This document shows, one piece after another, positions 15,202-23,695 of a stretch of 38,263 nucleotides of DNA (positions are counted from its first letter, which is position 1; every line of letters starts with the position of its first letter). This DNA comes from JBQTHI01 sp052390035 (GTDB lineage: Bacteria > Actinomycetota > Acidimicrobiia > Spongiisociales > ZC4RG35), in NCBI GenBank assembly GCA_052390035.1, contig JBQTHI010000092.1, forward strand, positions 1 through 38,263. Direction: 5' to 3'. Under the pieces are notes generated by a model that did no database searches, had not been told where the DNA came from, and saw only the letters and a program-made list of their open reading frames with translations. Position numbers and translations under genes: made by a program.

Positions 15202-16116
15202 CTACGAGCCGAGCAGTCCCTGCGCTTGGAGCCACTCGCTGGCGACCTCGTCGACCTCGCGCTGGTTGACGGCCACTTCGACGCCGAGTCGGGTCAGTTC
15301 GGCGGTCGTCATCTTGGCCGAGGCGGCGTCGAGTAGCGCCTGGAACGCTGCCGGGTCACCCACTGTCTCGAGGAAGTCGTTACGAACCAGAGGGGCGAGG
15401 TTCTCGGCGGGTTGCGTGTCGAGGTCGTCGTCCAGCACCACAAATCCGAACTGAGCGATGGCGGGCTGGGTCGAGCACAACCAGGCGAAGTCGATAGCGT
15501 CTCCGTTCAAAGCCTCGGCAATCGGGACGTCGCAGGCGGCGAGAGATTCGCGCTCGCCAGGTGGGTAGGTGATCCCGTACTGCTCCAGGGCGCCCTTGCA
15601 CAGCGGGTTCTCATCGCAGTCTGGGGGAAGCCCCCAACGAAGCTGATCCTGGACCGCGGCAAGATCGCTCATTGACGACAACCCAAGTTCGTCGGCGGTT
15701 TCCTGTCGCACCACGGCGGCGTTGGTGTCCTCCCCCGGGGTAATCCCGAAGACCGTGATGTCCTTCGGTTCGAGAAGGGCCGCCAAGCGATCGCGGTTGG
15801 TATCCCCGTCGCCAGTGATCTGACTGGTGTCGTAGTAGCCGAGACCAGAGCCGACATATTCAGGGACGAGGTCAACTTCACCGCCTTCGAAGGCGGGCGC
15901 CCGCTCTTGCCGAGACCCCAGCCCAAAGCTACGTTCAACCGTGAAGCCGTCGGCTTCCAACACCTGTGCGTAGATCTCGGCCATAAGCCGCGACTCATAA
16001 AAGTTGTCCGAGCCAATCCTGACCGTTGGTTTCGCCCCCCCAGCATCACCACCCCCGCAGCCGACTGCGACGATGGCCAGTACCGCCAAGGCGATGATCG
16101 TGCGGTTGAGCCGCAT
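15202..16116 (-). CDS. opuCC: OpuC-like quaternary-amine ABC transporter substrate-binding lipoprotein
   Basis: The product is 304 residues, with a secretion signal ending in the lipobox VAVGC (Cys20) and a short GGGDAGG linker. The mature part starts PTVRIGSDNFYESRLMAEIY, followed by FEGGEVDLVPEYVGSGLGYY and later PLVRNDFLE. This is the OpuCC/OsmF/YehZ-type binding fold for choline, carnitine or glycine betaine. Several Tyr residues in the YVGSGLGYY area fit an aromatic box. AAAGGAGA lies about 5 nt before the ATG. The gene follows the second permease after a 141-nt gap with two hairpins and precedes the enolase-superfamily gene. Confidence 0.92.
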   Translation of the reverse strand: MRLNRTIIALAVLAIVAVGCGGGDAGGAKPTVRIGSDNFYESRLMAEIYAQVLEADGFTVERSFGLGSRQERAPAFEGGEVDLVPEYVGSGLGYYDTSQITGDGDTNRDRLAALLEPKDITVFGITPGEDTNAAVVRQETADELGLSSMSDLAAVQDQLRWGLPPDCDENPLCKGALEQYGITYPPGERESLAACDVPIAEALNGDAIDFAWLCSTQPAIAQFGFVVLDDDLDTQPAENLAPLVRNDFLETVGDPAAFQALLDAASAKMTTAELTRLGVEVAVNQREVDEVASEWLQAQGLLGS

Positions 16117-16177
16117 CGTTGTCTCCTTTAGGTGAAGTCCGCCCCAAAAATGCGGGGACCGAGCAACGATAGCGAGC

Positions 16178-16220
16178 GGCGCCGTCCTGGAGGGCGGCGC
16201 CCGCCATCTCCAAATGGCGG
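16178..16220 (-). other. Two adjacent stem-loops between the second permease gene and the binding-protein gene
   Basis: GGCGCCG (16178-16184) pairs with 16195-16201, and CCGCCAT (16201-16207) pairs with ATGGCGG (16214-16220), sharing one base. They lie in a 141-nt spacer inside an otherwise overlapping operon, just upstream of the lipoprotein gene. Such hairpins may protect one side of the message and raise binding-protein yield; that role is inferred. Confidence 0.45.
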
Positions 16221-16257
16221 CACATCGAAGCCGGGCGGGGGTCTCAGCCCGTGTCGA

Positions 16258-16995
16258 TCAGCCAATAGCCGTCTCGAGGGCAGCAGGTTGCCCGGAGGCC
16301 ACCCGGACGCCAACCGGAGTCAATTTCCTCTGGAGGCGGGCCAGCGCGAGATCGACAGATACCGCCAGCAACGTAACCAGTATCGAGCCGCCAACCAGTT
16401 CCGGTATTCCGGCAATCCCTCGCAAACGTCCGTCGATGATGAACCGGCCCAAGCCGCCGAAGGAGACGATCGCCCCGATCGTGGCCGTGGCGATCACGTT
16501 GAGGACCGCAGTTCGGAACCCGCCCACGATCACGTCCATCGACAAGGGCAATTCGACCTGGCGCAAGATCTCGCCTTCTTTGAGTCCCATAGCCCGGGCA
16601 GCCTCGACCAGGTCGCGGTCAACCGACTGAAGCCCGGCGTGGGCGTTGACCAGGATCGGGGGAATCGCCAATAAGACCATGGCGCTAAAGGTGGGTATGA
16701 AGGAGAGCCCCAGGTTGGGGGAGTACCCAAGGGTGGGAGCCAAGGCAAGTGAGATCGGAAGGACCATCACCAGAATGGCGTATGAAGGGATAGCGCGGCC
16801 GATGTTGGCAAGGTTCACCGCCAGACCCGCCCCGCGTCCTGTGTGTCCGGTGTATAGACCAACCGGAAGCCCGATGAAAGTGGCAGTGGCCACGGATACA
16901 CCGGAAATCCAGAGATGCTCCCAGAGGCGGATGGGAATGCCGGTTGGTCCCTGCCAGTTGGCCGAGTCGGCGAACCAAGTCACTACCTCGTTCAT
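16258..16995 (-). CDS. OpuC-like ABC transporter permease, second subunit
   Basis: The product is 245 residues from ATG 16995, which overlaps the TGA of the preceding permease (ATGA); this decides the start over a longer frame to 17025. It is a single binding-protein-dependent permease domain with about five or six hydrophobic segments. The EAA loop contains LVEAARAMGLKEGEILRQVELP, and a C-terminal LVGGSILVTLLAVSVDLAL segment is visible. Together with the upstream permease it would form the heterodimeric channel (OpuCB/OpuCD type). Confidence 0.9.
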   Translation of the reverse strand: MNEVVTWFADSANWQGPTGIPIRLWEHLWISGVSVATATFIGLPVGLYTGHTGRGAGLAVNLANIGRAIPSYAILVMVLPISLALAPTLGYSPNLGLSFIPTFSAMVLLAIPPILVNAHAGLQSVDRDLVEAARAMGLKEGEILRQVELPLSMDVIVGGFRTAVLNVIATATIGAIVSFGGLGRFIIDGRLRGIAGIPELVGGSILVTLLAVSVDLALARLQRKLTPVGVRVASGQPAALETAIG

Positions 16996-17669
16996 CCGAC
17001 GGCCTTGCTGCGCGCCGTCGCCCAAGGAGTGACTGCCTTCTCGACCCAGACGAATAACAGATGGACACTGAAAGCCAAGGCGACCGACAGCACCGCCCCC
17101 AGCAGGTATTTGGTCGGAAAGAGTTGCTGAAGGCCCTCAGTGATGAACTGACCGAGACCGCCATACGCGTCGCCAAGAATCGAAGCGACCGTCGCGAGAC
17201 CGATCACCGTCACTGCCGCAAGTCGCACCCCGGCGATCATCAAGGGCACTGCGAGAGGGATCTCCACTCGCAGCAGGCGCTCACGACGCGTGTAGCCCAT
17301 TGCCTCGGCCGCCTCGAGAGCATCACCGGGGACCGCTTCAAACCCGGCAACGATGTTGCGGAAGAGGATGAGGAGGGTGTAGGTGGTAAGAGGGATAATG
17401 GCGGTGAGGAGCGACAACCCGAATATGGGGCGCAGCACGGCGAATGCGGCCAGGCTGGGAATCGTGTAGAGGATCCCGCTTGCGGCGATAACCGGTGCGT
17501 AGACCCGGCGCCGGCGTAAAGCCCAGATGGCCAGCGCCAGGGAAATGACGAACCCCAAGAAGAGGGGGATGGCGGTCAGCCGCAGATGCTGAGCTAATCG
17601 CTCGAAGATATCGTCAACATTGTTTCCCAGCCAGGTCCAATCGATGAAGGGGCGATCGCCGTCGATCAC
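16992..17669 (-). CDS. OpuC-like ABC transporter permease, first subunit
   Basis: The product is 225 residues from GTG 17669, which overlaps the ATPase stop (GTGA); an upstream extension to 17711 would lie inside the ATPase gene. It has a single permease domain with TIPSLAAFAVLRPIFGL, the EAA loop DALEAAEAMGYTRRERLLRVEIP and GDAYGGLGQFITEGLQQ, as seen in OpuCB/YehW-type permeases. Its partner overlaps by 4 nt downstream. No CBS or extra domain is fused. Confidence 0.9.
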   Translation of the reverse strand: MIDGDRPFIDWTWLGNNVDDIFERLAQHLRLTAIPLFLGFVISLALAIWALRRRRVYAPVIAASGILYTIPSLAAFAVLRPIFGLSLLTAIIPLTTYTLLILFRNIVAGFEAVPGDALEAAEAMGYTRRERLLRVEIPLAVPLMIAGVRLAAVTVIGLATVASILGDAYGGLGQFITEGLQQLFPTKYLLGAVLSVALAFSVHLLFVWVEKAVTPWATARSKAVG

Positions 17670-18874
17670 GGATCGCCGTCCTCCGCGATGGCTCCCTGTG
17701 CCCGTACCCAACTGGCGATGCCGTCGACGGTCAGCATCCCTCGCAGAGCTTGGTGTCGATCGAGCACCAGTCCCACCTGCACGTCCGCTTCCAGCAAGAG
17801 GGAAAGGGCGTCTTTGAGTGTTGTCCGCCGGTCGAGCACCGGCGACATCGGATGGCCGAGCTCGCCGGTCAGTTCGCCGTCGAGAGGAATGGCCGTATCT
17901 GCTACCCAGCCGATCGGCCGACTTTCTTCGTCCAGCACCAGCATGTACGAGAAGGGATGTTCAATGAGGCGCCGGCGGGCCCCTGCCCCACTCTCGCCGA
18001 CCTTCCCACTGGGGAGATGCTCGAGTGGTACGTCACCGACCCGATAGAGCGACAACCGTTTTAGGCCCCGATCGGCACCCACAAACTGGGCCACAAAATC
18101 TGAGGCAGGTTTGGCGAGGATCTCCGCCGGCGTACCGAACTGGGCGACCTCTCCGCCGATCTGGAACACCGCTACCAGATCGCCCATCTTGATAGCCTCG
18201 TCGATGTCGTGAGTGACGAACAGAATGGTCTTGGCGAGGTCCTCCTGGAGGCGAAGGAACTCGTTCTGCAGGCGTTCGCGGACGATCGGGTCGACGGCGC
18301 CGAACGGTTCGTCCATCAACATGATCGGAGGATCGGCGGCCAGGGCGCGCGCCACCCCCACCCGCTGCCGCTCGCCGCCGGAGAGCTGGGAGGGGTATCG
18401 CCGGGCATATTTCTTTGGGTCGAGGCCAACCAAATGCAGCAGCTCCGAGGCCCGCTCGCTTCGCCGTTTATCGTCCCAGCCGAGCAGCCGGGGAACGGTG
18501 GCAACGTTCTCCTCGATGGTTTGGTGGGGAAAGAGACCCACCTGTTGGATGACGTATCCGATGTGACGGCGCAACTCGATTACATCCCGGGTGGCCGCAT
18601 CTACTCCGTCGAGCAGGATCCGGCCAGAGGTCGGCTCAATCAACCGGTTGACCATCTTCAGGCTGGTGGTCTTGCCGCAACCAGAAGGCCCGACCAGCAC
18701 ACAGATCTTCCCTGCAGGCACTGTCAAGGAGAGGTCGTTGACCGCCCCAGGGATCCCGCCTTTGCCGGAGTCACCAGCCCCCTTGTGCTCAGTGGGGGCA
18801 TAACGTTTGGTGACATGATCGAATTCGACCGTCGACGCGTTTCGGACCCGGCTTGTCACCGGCCGATCGTACAT
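17666..18874 (-). CDS. opuCA: OpuC-like ABC transporter ATP-binding protein with C-terminal CBS region
   Basis: The product is 402 residues. Walker A is GPSGCGKT (62-69), the signature LSGGERQ (164-170), Walker B IMLMDEP (184-190) and the switch His about 222. The stretch IGYVIQQVGLFPHQTIEENV is typical of OpuCA. After residue 270 a pair of CBS-like repeats follows (FSYMLVLDEESRPIGWVAD and VQVGLVLDRHQALRGMLTVD), the module that regulates osmotic transporters. Two short insertions, around 29-41 and 316-330, look lineage-specific. It is preceded by an unrecognised gene on the same strand 46 nt upstream. No Shine-Dalgarno sequence is obvious before ATG 18874. Confidence 0.92.
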   Translation of the reverse strand: MYDRPVTSRVRNASTVEFDHVTKRYAPTEHKGAGDSGKGGIPGAVNDLSLTVPAGKICVLVGPSGCGKTTSLKMVNRLIEPTSGRILLDGVDAATRDVIELRRHIGYVIQQVGLFPHQTIEENVATVPRLLGWDDKRRSERASELLHLVGLDPKKYARRYPSQLSGGERQRVGVARALAADPPIMLMDEPFGAVDPIVRERLQNEFLRLQEDLAKTILFVTHDIDEAIKMGDLVAVFQIGGEVAQFGTPAEILAKPASDFVAQFVGADRGLKRLSLYRVGDVPLEHLPSGKVGESGAGARRRLIEHPFSYMLVLDEESRPIGWVADTAIPLDGELTGELGHPMSPVLDRRTTLKDALSLLLEADVQVGLVLDRHQALRGMLTVDGIASWVRAQGAIAEDGDP

Positions 18875-18920
18875 AGGGGAGCCGGTGGCAAGGCCCGAGA
18901 CGCCGGGGTCTTAGCCAGTA

Positions 18921-19559
18921 CTAGTGGGCCAGTTTCTCCGTGACGGTGGTCAGTTCCCGCACCGCCTGCCACGCCTTGGGGGTGCGGTAATCCCAATACT
19001 TTGTTCGCTCGATCACGATCGAGCCGTCACCCAAGACCCCGCCCGGGAGGACGCCGTTGTGGATACGGACCGTCCGGTAATACAACGGTGACATCTCGCG
19101 AGCGGCACGAGCATGGGCCTCGCTTCCCCGCCACGCCTCTCGGTCGGTTGGTGCCCGGTGGACTACCAGGTTTGCCCAATTTCCATCGGCCAGTTCCATC
19201 GACGAGTAGGAAAGGATGCCCGGGTAGTTGCGGAATTCGAGCACGATCTCGAGGTTGGCCTCCTCGAGCGGTGCGGCGTCGCGTTCGAGACGGCGCTCAC
19301 CAAAAAATCCAACAATTTGGGTGGGTTCCGGGCCATGCCGGCTCAACGAGTCGGAGATGATCACTCGTCGCCGCAGGCCGTCGGCCTCCCATTCCGTCGA
19401 CCGGTAGGGAATCAAGGGGCCGCCCTTGCTGTCGGACAGGAGCGCCCGCAGATCCTGCAACATGAAGCCAAGGAGAGCAAGGTCGCGGGGGTAGAGGCCC
19501 GGCGCGGTGAAAGGCCGGCGGGCCACAGCTTGGTCGGCGGCGAGTGTTCTTGCTGCCAT
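18921..19559 (-). CDS. Unrecognised protein heading the OpuC-like operon
   Basis: The product is 212 residues from ATG 19559; longer frames would cross the divergent flavoprotein gene. No signal peptide or membrane segment is visible. Notable stretches are LYPRDLALLGFMLQDLRALL, a run of basic residues (DGLRRRVIISD), LEFRNYPGILSYSSMELADG, WRGSEAHARAAREMSPLYY and VLPGGVLGDGSIVIERTKYW. The Trp-rich, His-containing central part could be a small alpha-beta barrel, but I recognise no family. It begins a leftward operon with the betaine-type transporter and is divergent from the dimethylglycine-dehydrogenase-like gene, so a role in the same pathway is likely. Confidence 0.7.
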   Translation of the reverse strand: MAARTLAADQAVARRPFTAPGLYPRDLALLGFMLQDLRALLSDSKGGPLIPYRSTEWEADGLRRRVIISDSLSRHGPEPTQIVGFFGERRLERDAAPLEEANLEIVLEFRNYPGILSYSSMELADGNWANLVVHRAPTDREAWRGSEAHARAAREMSPLYYRTVRIHNGVLPGGVLGDGSIVIERTKYWDYRTPKAWQAVRELTTVTEKLAH

Positions 19560-19622
19560 GCTGATCGGACCGTGTCGAGAATATCTTCGGCCGATGAACC
19601 GCCGCGGGATACTTGAATTCCG
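19560..19622. promoter_or_regulatory. Divergent promoter region for both amine operons
   Basis: These 63 nt lie between the ATG of the unrecognised gene (minus) and the ATG of the flavoprotein gene (plus). GATACT (19608-19613) lies 9 nt before the plus-strand ATG and TATTCT sits on the minus strand about 25 nt before the other start. There is almost no room for ribosome binding sites, which suggests leaderless or short-leader transcripts. Shared control of uptake and oxidation is likely; no operator was identified. Confidence 0.4.
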
Positions 19623-22085
19623 ATGGAGATGAACGCCCGCCTGGTTATCGTCGGCGCCGGGATCGTCGGCGCCTCGGCCGCCTACCACCTCGCTCGTTTC
19701 GGCTGGGACGACGTCATCCTGATCGACCGGGGAGACCCCGTGGAGAATCTCGGATCGACCTCTCATGCTCCCGGGGGGGTCGTCGCCCTCTCTCATAACA
19801 AGCTCCTCACCCAAATGGCGGTCTACTCGAGCCGGCTATATGCCGCCCTCACGCCGTACTCCCCTGCGCGCCAGATGGTTAATCGGGTGGGGACCCTCGA
19901 GGTCGCCGTCACTCCGGAAAGGATGACCGACCTGGTCAGGCTGCACGGCGAGTCGATCTCCTTCGGCACTCACTCGGACCTGCTGTCCCCGGCAGAGGCT
20001 GCGGAGATCCTGCCACACCTGGATGCGAAACGGATGGTGGGTGCCCTGTTGGTGAGGGAAGGGGAGGTGGTGGCGGCTTCTCACGTCAGCGGTGCCCTCC
20101 AACGCGACAGCGGAGTCAAGGTGCTCGGACATACGACGGTGGTCGACATCGATGTGGAGGGAGGACGGGTGCGAGGGGTCGTCACCGACCATCCCGAGAT
20201 CGGCGACATCAGGTGCGAAGAGGTCCTGATCTGCACCAATATCTGGGCCCCCCTGCTCGGGGACAGGCTGAGCATGCCGGTGCCGTTGACCGCCTACGAG
20301 CATCAGTATTTGATCAGCGGACCGCTCCCCGAGTTGTCCGGGTTTGATCCCAAGCTGGCGGAGGATGAGATTGTCTATCCGTCCGTGCGCGAGCTCGATG
20401 GCTATCTCTATTTCCGCCAGCATTGGAACAGCCTCGGAACGGGAAGTTATCGGCACCTGCCCCGAGCGGTCGCCGCCGATCGTCTGGACCGTTCGGCAAT
20501 TCACCCGTTTACGCCTGAAGACTTCGTCGGAGAGCCGTGGGACCGTGCCAGACAACTTTTTCCGATGCTCGCCACGACCGACTTTGCCGGCTACCCCCAC
20601 CGCATCAACGGGATATTCGCGTTCCCGGTCGACGGTATGCCGATCGTAGGTCCTGGCCAGATCCCCGGCGCATGGGTGGCGGCCGGCTCCTGGCTCACCC
20701 ACGCCGGTGGGGTAGGGAAGACGATCGCCGAGTGGATGTCCACCGGCGACACCGAGTGGGATGTCCGTCAGGTCGATGTGTCCCGCTTCCACGGCTTCCA
20801 GACCACCCCCAGCTATGTAGCGAAGGTGGGCGACAAGAACTACGCCGAGATCTACGACATCATTCATCCCCGGGAGCCGATCTCCGATCCGCGGGAGGTG
20901 CGGCTCTCACCGTTCGACGCCCGGCACCGGCAACTCGGAGCGGTCTTCACCACTTTCGCCGGCCTCGAGCTGCCCAACTGGTTCGAAGCCAACGCGCCGT
21001 TGGTGGCGGAGTGCCGCTCCATGATCCCGGCGAGGACCGGGTGGGCGGCGCAACATTGGTCGCCCATCCAGGGCGCCGAGCACCTGGCCACCCGCCGCCA
21101 AGCGGGCCTATTCGACCTAACCGGGCTCTCCATCCTCGAGGTGGCCGGACCCGATGCCCTCGCACTGGTCGATCGGATTTGCGCCAACCGGATGGCGGTA
21201 GCCCCGGGGAGGGTGATCTACACGACTTGGCTGACCAAGGGTGGTGGGGTGCGGCGCGACCTGACGGTGGCCAGGCTGGCTGCCGACCGATTCTGGCTGT
21301 TCGTCGGTGAGGGAACCCGACCCCGTGACTTCGAGTGGGTGAGGCGGGCGGCTTACGGTTACGGCGTGGCGGTGATCGACTTGTCCGACGCCTACACCGC
21401 CCTCGGGTTGTGGGGACCGGCCGCTCGACGAGTGCTGGCGAAGGTGACCGCAACCGACCTGACCAACGACGCCTTTCCCTACTTCACCGCCCGGTGGATC
21501 GACGTCGGTTTCACCCGGGCGCTGGCCCTACGCATCTCCTACGCCGGAGAACTGGGGTGGGAGTTGCACTTCTCCAACGACTTCGCCCTCCCGGTCTGGG
21601 ATCTCCTGATGGGGGCCGGCGCCGCCGAGGGTCTCGTCCCGGCCGGTCTCGGAGCCTTTGACTCGCTTCGACTGGAGAAGGGCTACCGGTTGTGGGGCAC
21701 CGACGTATATACGGAATACGACCCGTACCAGGCCGGCTTGGGCTGGACGGTGAAGATCGAAAAGGGCGAGTTCATCGGCGCGGAGGCCGCCCGTCACCGG
21801 CGGGGGGTGGCGCCGACCAAGATACTCAGCTGCCTGGTCCTCGAAGAACGGGAGGCGGTAGCACTGGGCTATGAGCCGATCATGGATGGTGATACCTGCG
21901 TCGGTCACGTCACCAGCGGCAACTTCGGATATTCGATCGGGAAGTTCATCGTCTATGGATACCTCCCTTCCGAATATGCCCGGCTCGGGAGGCGACTTGA
22001 GATCATCTACCTCGGCGAACGATACGCCGCAACAGTGGCCGCCGACCCCCAGTTCGACCCCAAGATGGAACGGATGAAGGCCTGA
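19623..22085 (+). CDS. Dimethylglycine/sarcosine dehydrogenase-like FAD protein with GcvT folate domain
   Basis: The product is 820 residues; ATG 19629 is an alternative start. Domains in order are: an FAD-dependent DAO oxidoreductase (about 1-375) with GAGIVGASAA (11-20); a linking FAO_M-type region (about 376-430); a GcvT-like folate domain (about 435-720) containing LRLEKGYRLWGTDVYTEYDP; and a GcvT C-terminal barrel (about 730-815). His48 in GSTSHAPG occupies the place of the histidine that binds FAD covalently in dimethylglycine and sarcosine dehydrogenases. This family oxidises an N-methyl group and passes the carbon to tetrahydrofolate. Dimethylglycine is the likely substrate, since a separate sarcosine oxidase is present nearby. 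The MttB-like gene starts 1 nt after the stop. Confidence 0.92.
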   Translation: MEMNARLVIVGAGIVGASAAYHLARFGWDDVILIDRGDPVENLGSTSHAPGGVVALSHNKLLTQMAVYSSRLYAALTPYSPARQMVNRVGTLEVAVTPERMTDLVRLHGESISFGTHSDLLSPAEAAEILPHLDAKRMVGALLVREGEVVAASHVSGALQRDSGVKVLGHTTVVDIDVEGGRVRGVVTDHPEIGDIRCEEVLICTNIWAPLLGDRLSMPVPLTAYEHQYLISGPLPELSGFDPKLAEDEIVYPSVRELDGYLYFRQHWNSLGTGSYRHLPRAVAADRLDRSAIHPFTPEDFVGEPWDRARQLFPMLATTDFAGYPHRINGIFAFPVDGMPIVGPGQIPGAWVAAGSWLTHAGGVGKTIAEWMSTGDTEWDVRQVDVSRFHGFQTTPSYVAKVGDKNYAEIYDIIHPREPISDPREVRLSPFDARHRQLGAVFTTFAGLELPNWFEANAPLVAECRSMIPARTGWAAQHWSPIQGAEHLATRRQAGLFDLTGLSILEVAGPDALALVDRICANRMAVAPGRVIYTTWLTKGGGVRRDLTVARLAADRFWLFVGEGTRPRDFEWVRRAAYGYGVAVIDLSDAYTALGLWGPAARRVLAKVTATDLTNDAFPYFTARWIDVGFTRALALRISYAGELGWELHFSNDFALPVWDLLMGAGAAEGLVPAGLGAFDSLRLEKGYRLWGTDVYTEYDPYQAGLGWTVKIEKGEFIGAEAARHRRGVAPTKILSCLVLEEREAVALGYEPIMDGDTCVGHVTSGNFGYSIGKFIVYGYLPSEYARLGRRLEIIYLGERYAATVAADPQFDPKMERMKA

Positions 22086-22086
22086 G

Positions 22087-23613
22087 ATGCCGAGGGAGGG
22101 ATCGGCCCGATCCGAGCGGCGGGCGGCGCGGATTGGCGGCATTCATCAGCTGCCCTGGCGCCCGCTCCGCAACCCGTACCGGCCGATTGAGGTTGTCTCT
22201 GCTGATCAGATCGAAGCCATCCATCAAGCTTCGCTTCGGATCCTCGCTGAGACCGGCATGGACTTTCTCCACCCCGAGGCCCTTTCCATCCTGCAGGAAG
22301 GCGGGGCGTCGTTGGAGTCGGGCGCCAACCGAGTGCGCTTCGACCCGGATTGGGTACAAGCCACGGTGGCTACGGCCCCTCCCTCCTTCATGCTCCACGC
22401 CCGCAACCCCGATCGCTCGTTGCAACTCGGCGAGAATCACGTCAACTTCGGGACGGTTGCATCGGCTCCCAATGCTTCGGACGCCGACCGGGGACGAAGG
22501 AGCGGAAACTTTGAGGACTACCAGAACCTCGTCCGCCTCGGGCATTTCTTCAACGTCATTCACTTCTTCGCCGGCTATCCGGTGGAGCCGGTCGACCTGC
22601 CACCCGCTACCCGCCATCTCGACTGCCTGGCGGCATGCGTAACCCTTACCGACAAGCCGTTTCATGCCTACGCCCTGGGCCGGCAACGCATCCTTGACGC
22701 CATCGAAATCGTTCGAATCGGCCGAGGGGTCAGGGAAGAACAGCTCGTCGGGCAACCGTCGCTATTCACGGTAGTCAACACCTCCTCACCTCTTCGTCTG
22801 GACGGCCCGATGATCGAAGGGCTGATCGAGATGGCACGCATGGGCCAGGCGGTCGTGGTCACGCCGTTCACCTTGGCGGGGGCGATGGCGCCCGCCAGCA
22901 TCGCCGGGGCCCTCGCCCAACAGAACGCCGAAGCATTGGCCACCATCGCCCTCACCCAGCTGGTCCGTCCCCGAGCCCCGGTGATGTACGGAGGGTTCAC
23001 CTCCAACGTCGATATGCGATCGGGGGCCCCGGCATTCGGCACCCCCGAATATGTCAAAGCGGCGCTGGCCGGGGGCCAACTCGCCCGCCGATATCGGCTT
23101 CCCTATCGCTCTTCTAATGCCTGCGCCGCCAACGCGGTTGATGCCCAAGCGGCCTACGAAGCGGCGATGTCGACCTGGGGGGCGGTGATGGGGGGTGCTT
23201 CGATGCTCATGCACGGCGCCGGGTGGATGGAGGGCGGGCTCCGGGCCGACTTCGAGAAGTTCGTCATCGATGTCGAACTCCTCCAGAACATGGCCGTTTT
23301 TCTCGAGCCGTTGCGAGTTGACGAGTCCGAGTTGGCCGTCTCCGCCATCGCCGAAGTTGGACCCGGAGGCCATTTTTTTGGCTCCCCCCACACGCTGGAG
23401 CGTTACGAAACCGCCTTCTACCAGCCCCTCGTATCCGACTGGCGCAACTTTGAGACTTGGCAGCAGGCCGGCTCTCCCACCGCCGTCGAACACGCCAACC
23501 GCTTGTGGAAACAGGCCCTGGACGAATACCGCCAGCCACCGCTCGCCCCGGCGGCGGCCGAGGAGCTGGCGGACTTCGTCGCCCGACGCCGAGAAGAGGG
23601 TGGCGCCGCCTAA
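22087..23613 (+). CDS. MttB-superfamily (trimethylamine methyltransferase-like) protein without pyrrolysine
   Basis: The product is 508 residues, in the normal range for the superfamily. The frame has no internal TAG, so it is a non-pyrrolysine homologue like MtgB (glycine betaine) and MtpB (proline betaine). Family blocks visible are the N-terminal HQASLRILAETGMDFLHPEA, the central PFTLAGAMAPASIAGALAQQ, MYGGFTSNVDMRSGAPAFGT and the Gly/Ala-rich WGAVMGGASMLMHGAGWMEG. Characterised members move a methyl group from a quaternary amine to a corrinoid protein. No corrinoid protein, MtgA-type methyltransferase or RamA-type activator is encoded here. The gene is 1 nt from the dimethylglycine-dehydrogenase-like gene, so it probably makes that enzyme's substrate. 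The acceptor is unknown. Confidence 0.9.
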   Translation: MPREGSARSERRAARIGGIHQLPWRPLRNPYRPIEVVSADQIEAIHQASLRILAETGMDFLHPEALSILQEGGASLESGANRVRFDPDWVQATVATAPPSFMLHARNPDRSLQLGENHVNFGTVASAPNASDADRGRRSGNFEDYQNLVRLGHFFNVIHFFAGYPVEPVDLPPATRHLDCLAACVTLTDKPFHAYALGRQRILDAIEIVRIGRGVREEQLVGQPSLFTVVNTSSPLRLDGPMIEGLIEMARMGQAVVVTPFTLAGAMAPASIAGALAQQNAEALATIALTQLVRPRAPVMYGGFTSNVDMRSGAPAFGTPEYVKAALAGGQLARRYRLPYRSSNACAANAVDAQAAYEAAMSTWGAVMGGASMLMHGAGWMEGGLRADFEKFVIDVELLQNMAVFLEPLRVDESELAVSAIAEVGPGGHFFGSPHTLERYETAFYQPLVSDWRNFETWQQAGSPTAVEHANRLWKQALDEYRQPPLAPAAAEELADFVARRREEGGAA

Positions 23614-23620
23614 GGCCTGC

Positions 23621-23670
23621 CGAACCCTGGGTTCCAGCCAACGAAATCATCGACTGGAGCCCTGGGTTCG
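23621..23670 (+). repeat. Copy 2 of the dispersed hairpin element, after the MttB-like gene
   Basis: CGAACCC at 23621-23627 opens a 17-nt arm that pairs with 23654-23670, with one mismatch and one G-T pair, around a loop containing CCAACGAAATC. Positions 23622-23662 align gaplessly to 4421-4461 (34 of 41 identical). Like copy 1 it begins about 8-10 nt after a stop codon. There is no U-tract. It may act as a 3' end signal or be a REP-like element. Confidence 0.65.
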
Positions 23671-23695
23671 CTCGTTTCGGTAAGGTCGGTCGGCG

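Noticed and set aside
22087..23613. Pyrrolysine-containing MttB
   Set aside because: The frame has no internal amber codon and is uninterrupted to its TAA stop.
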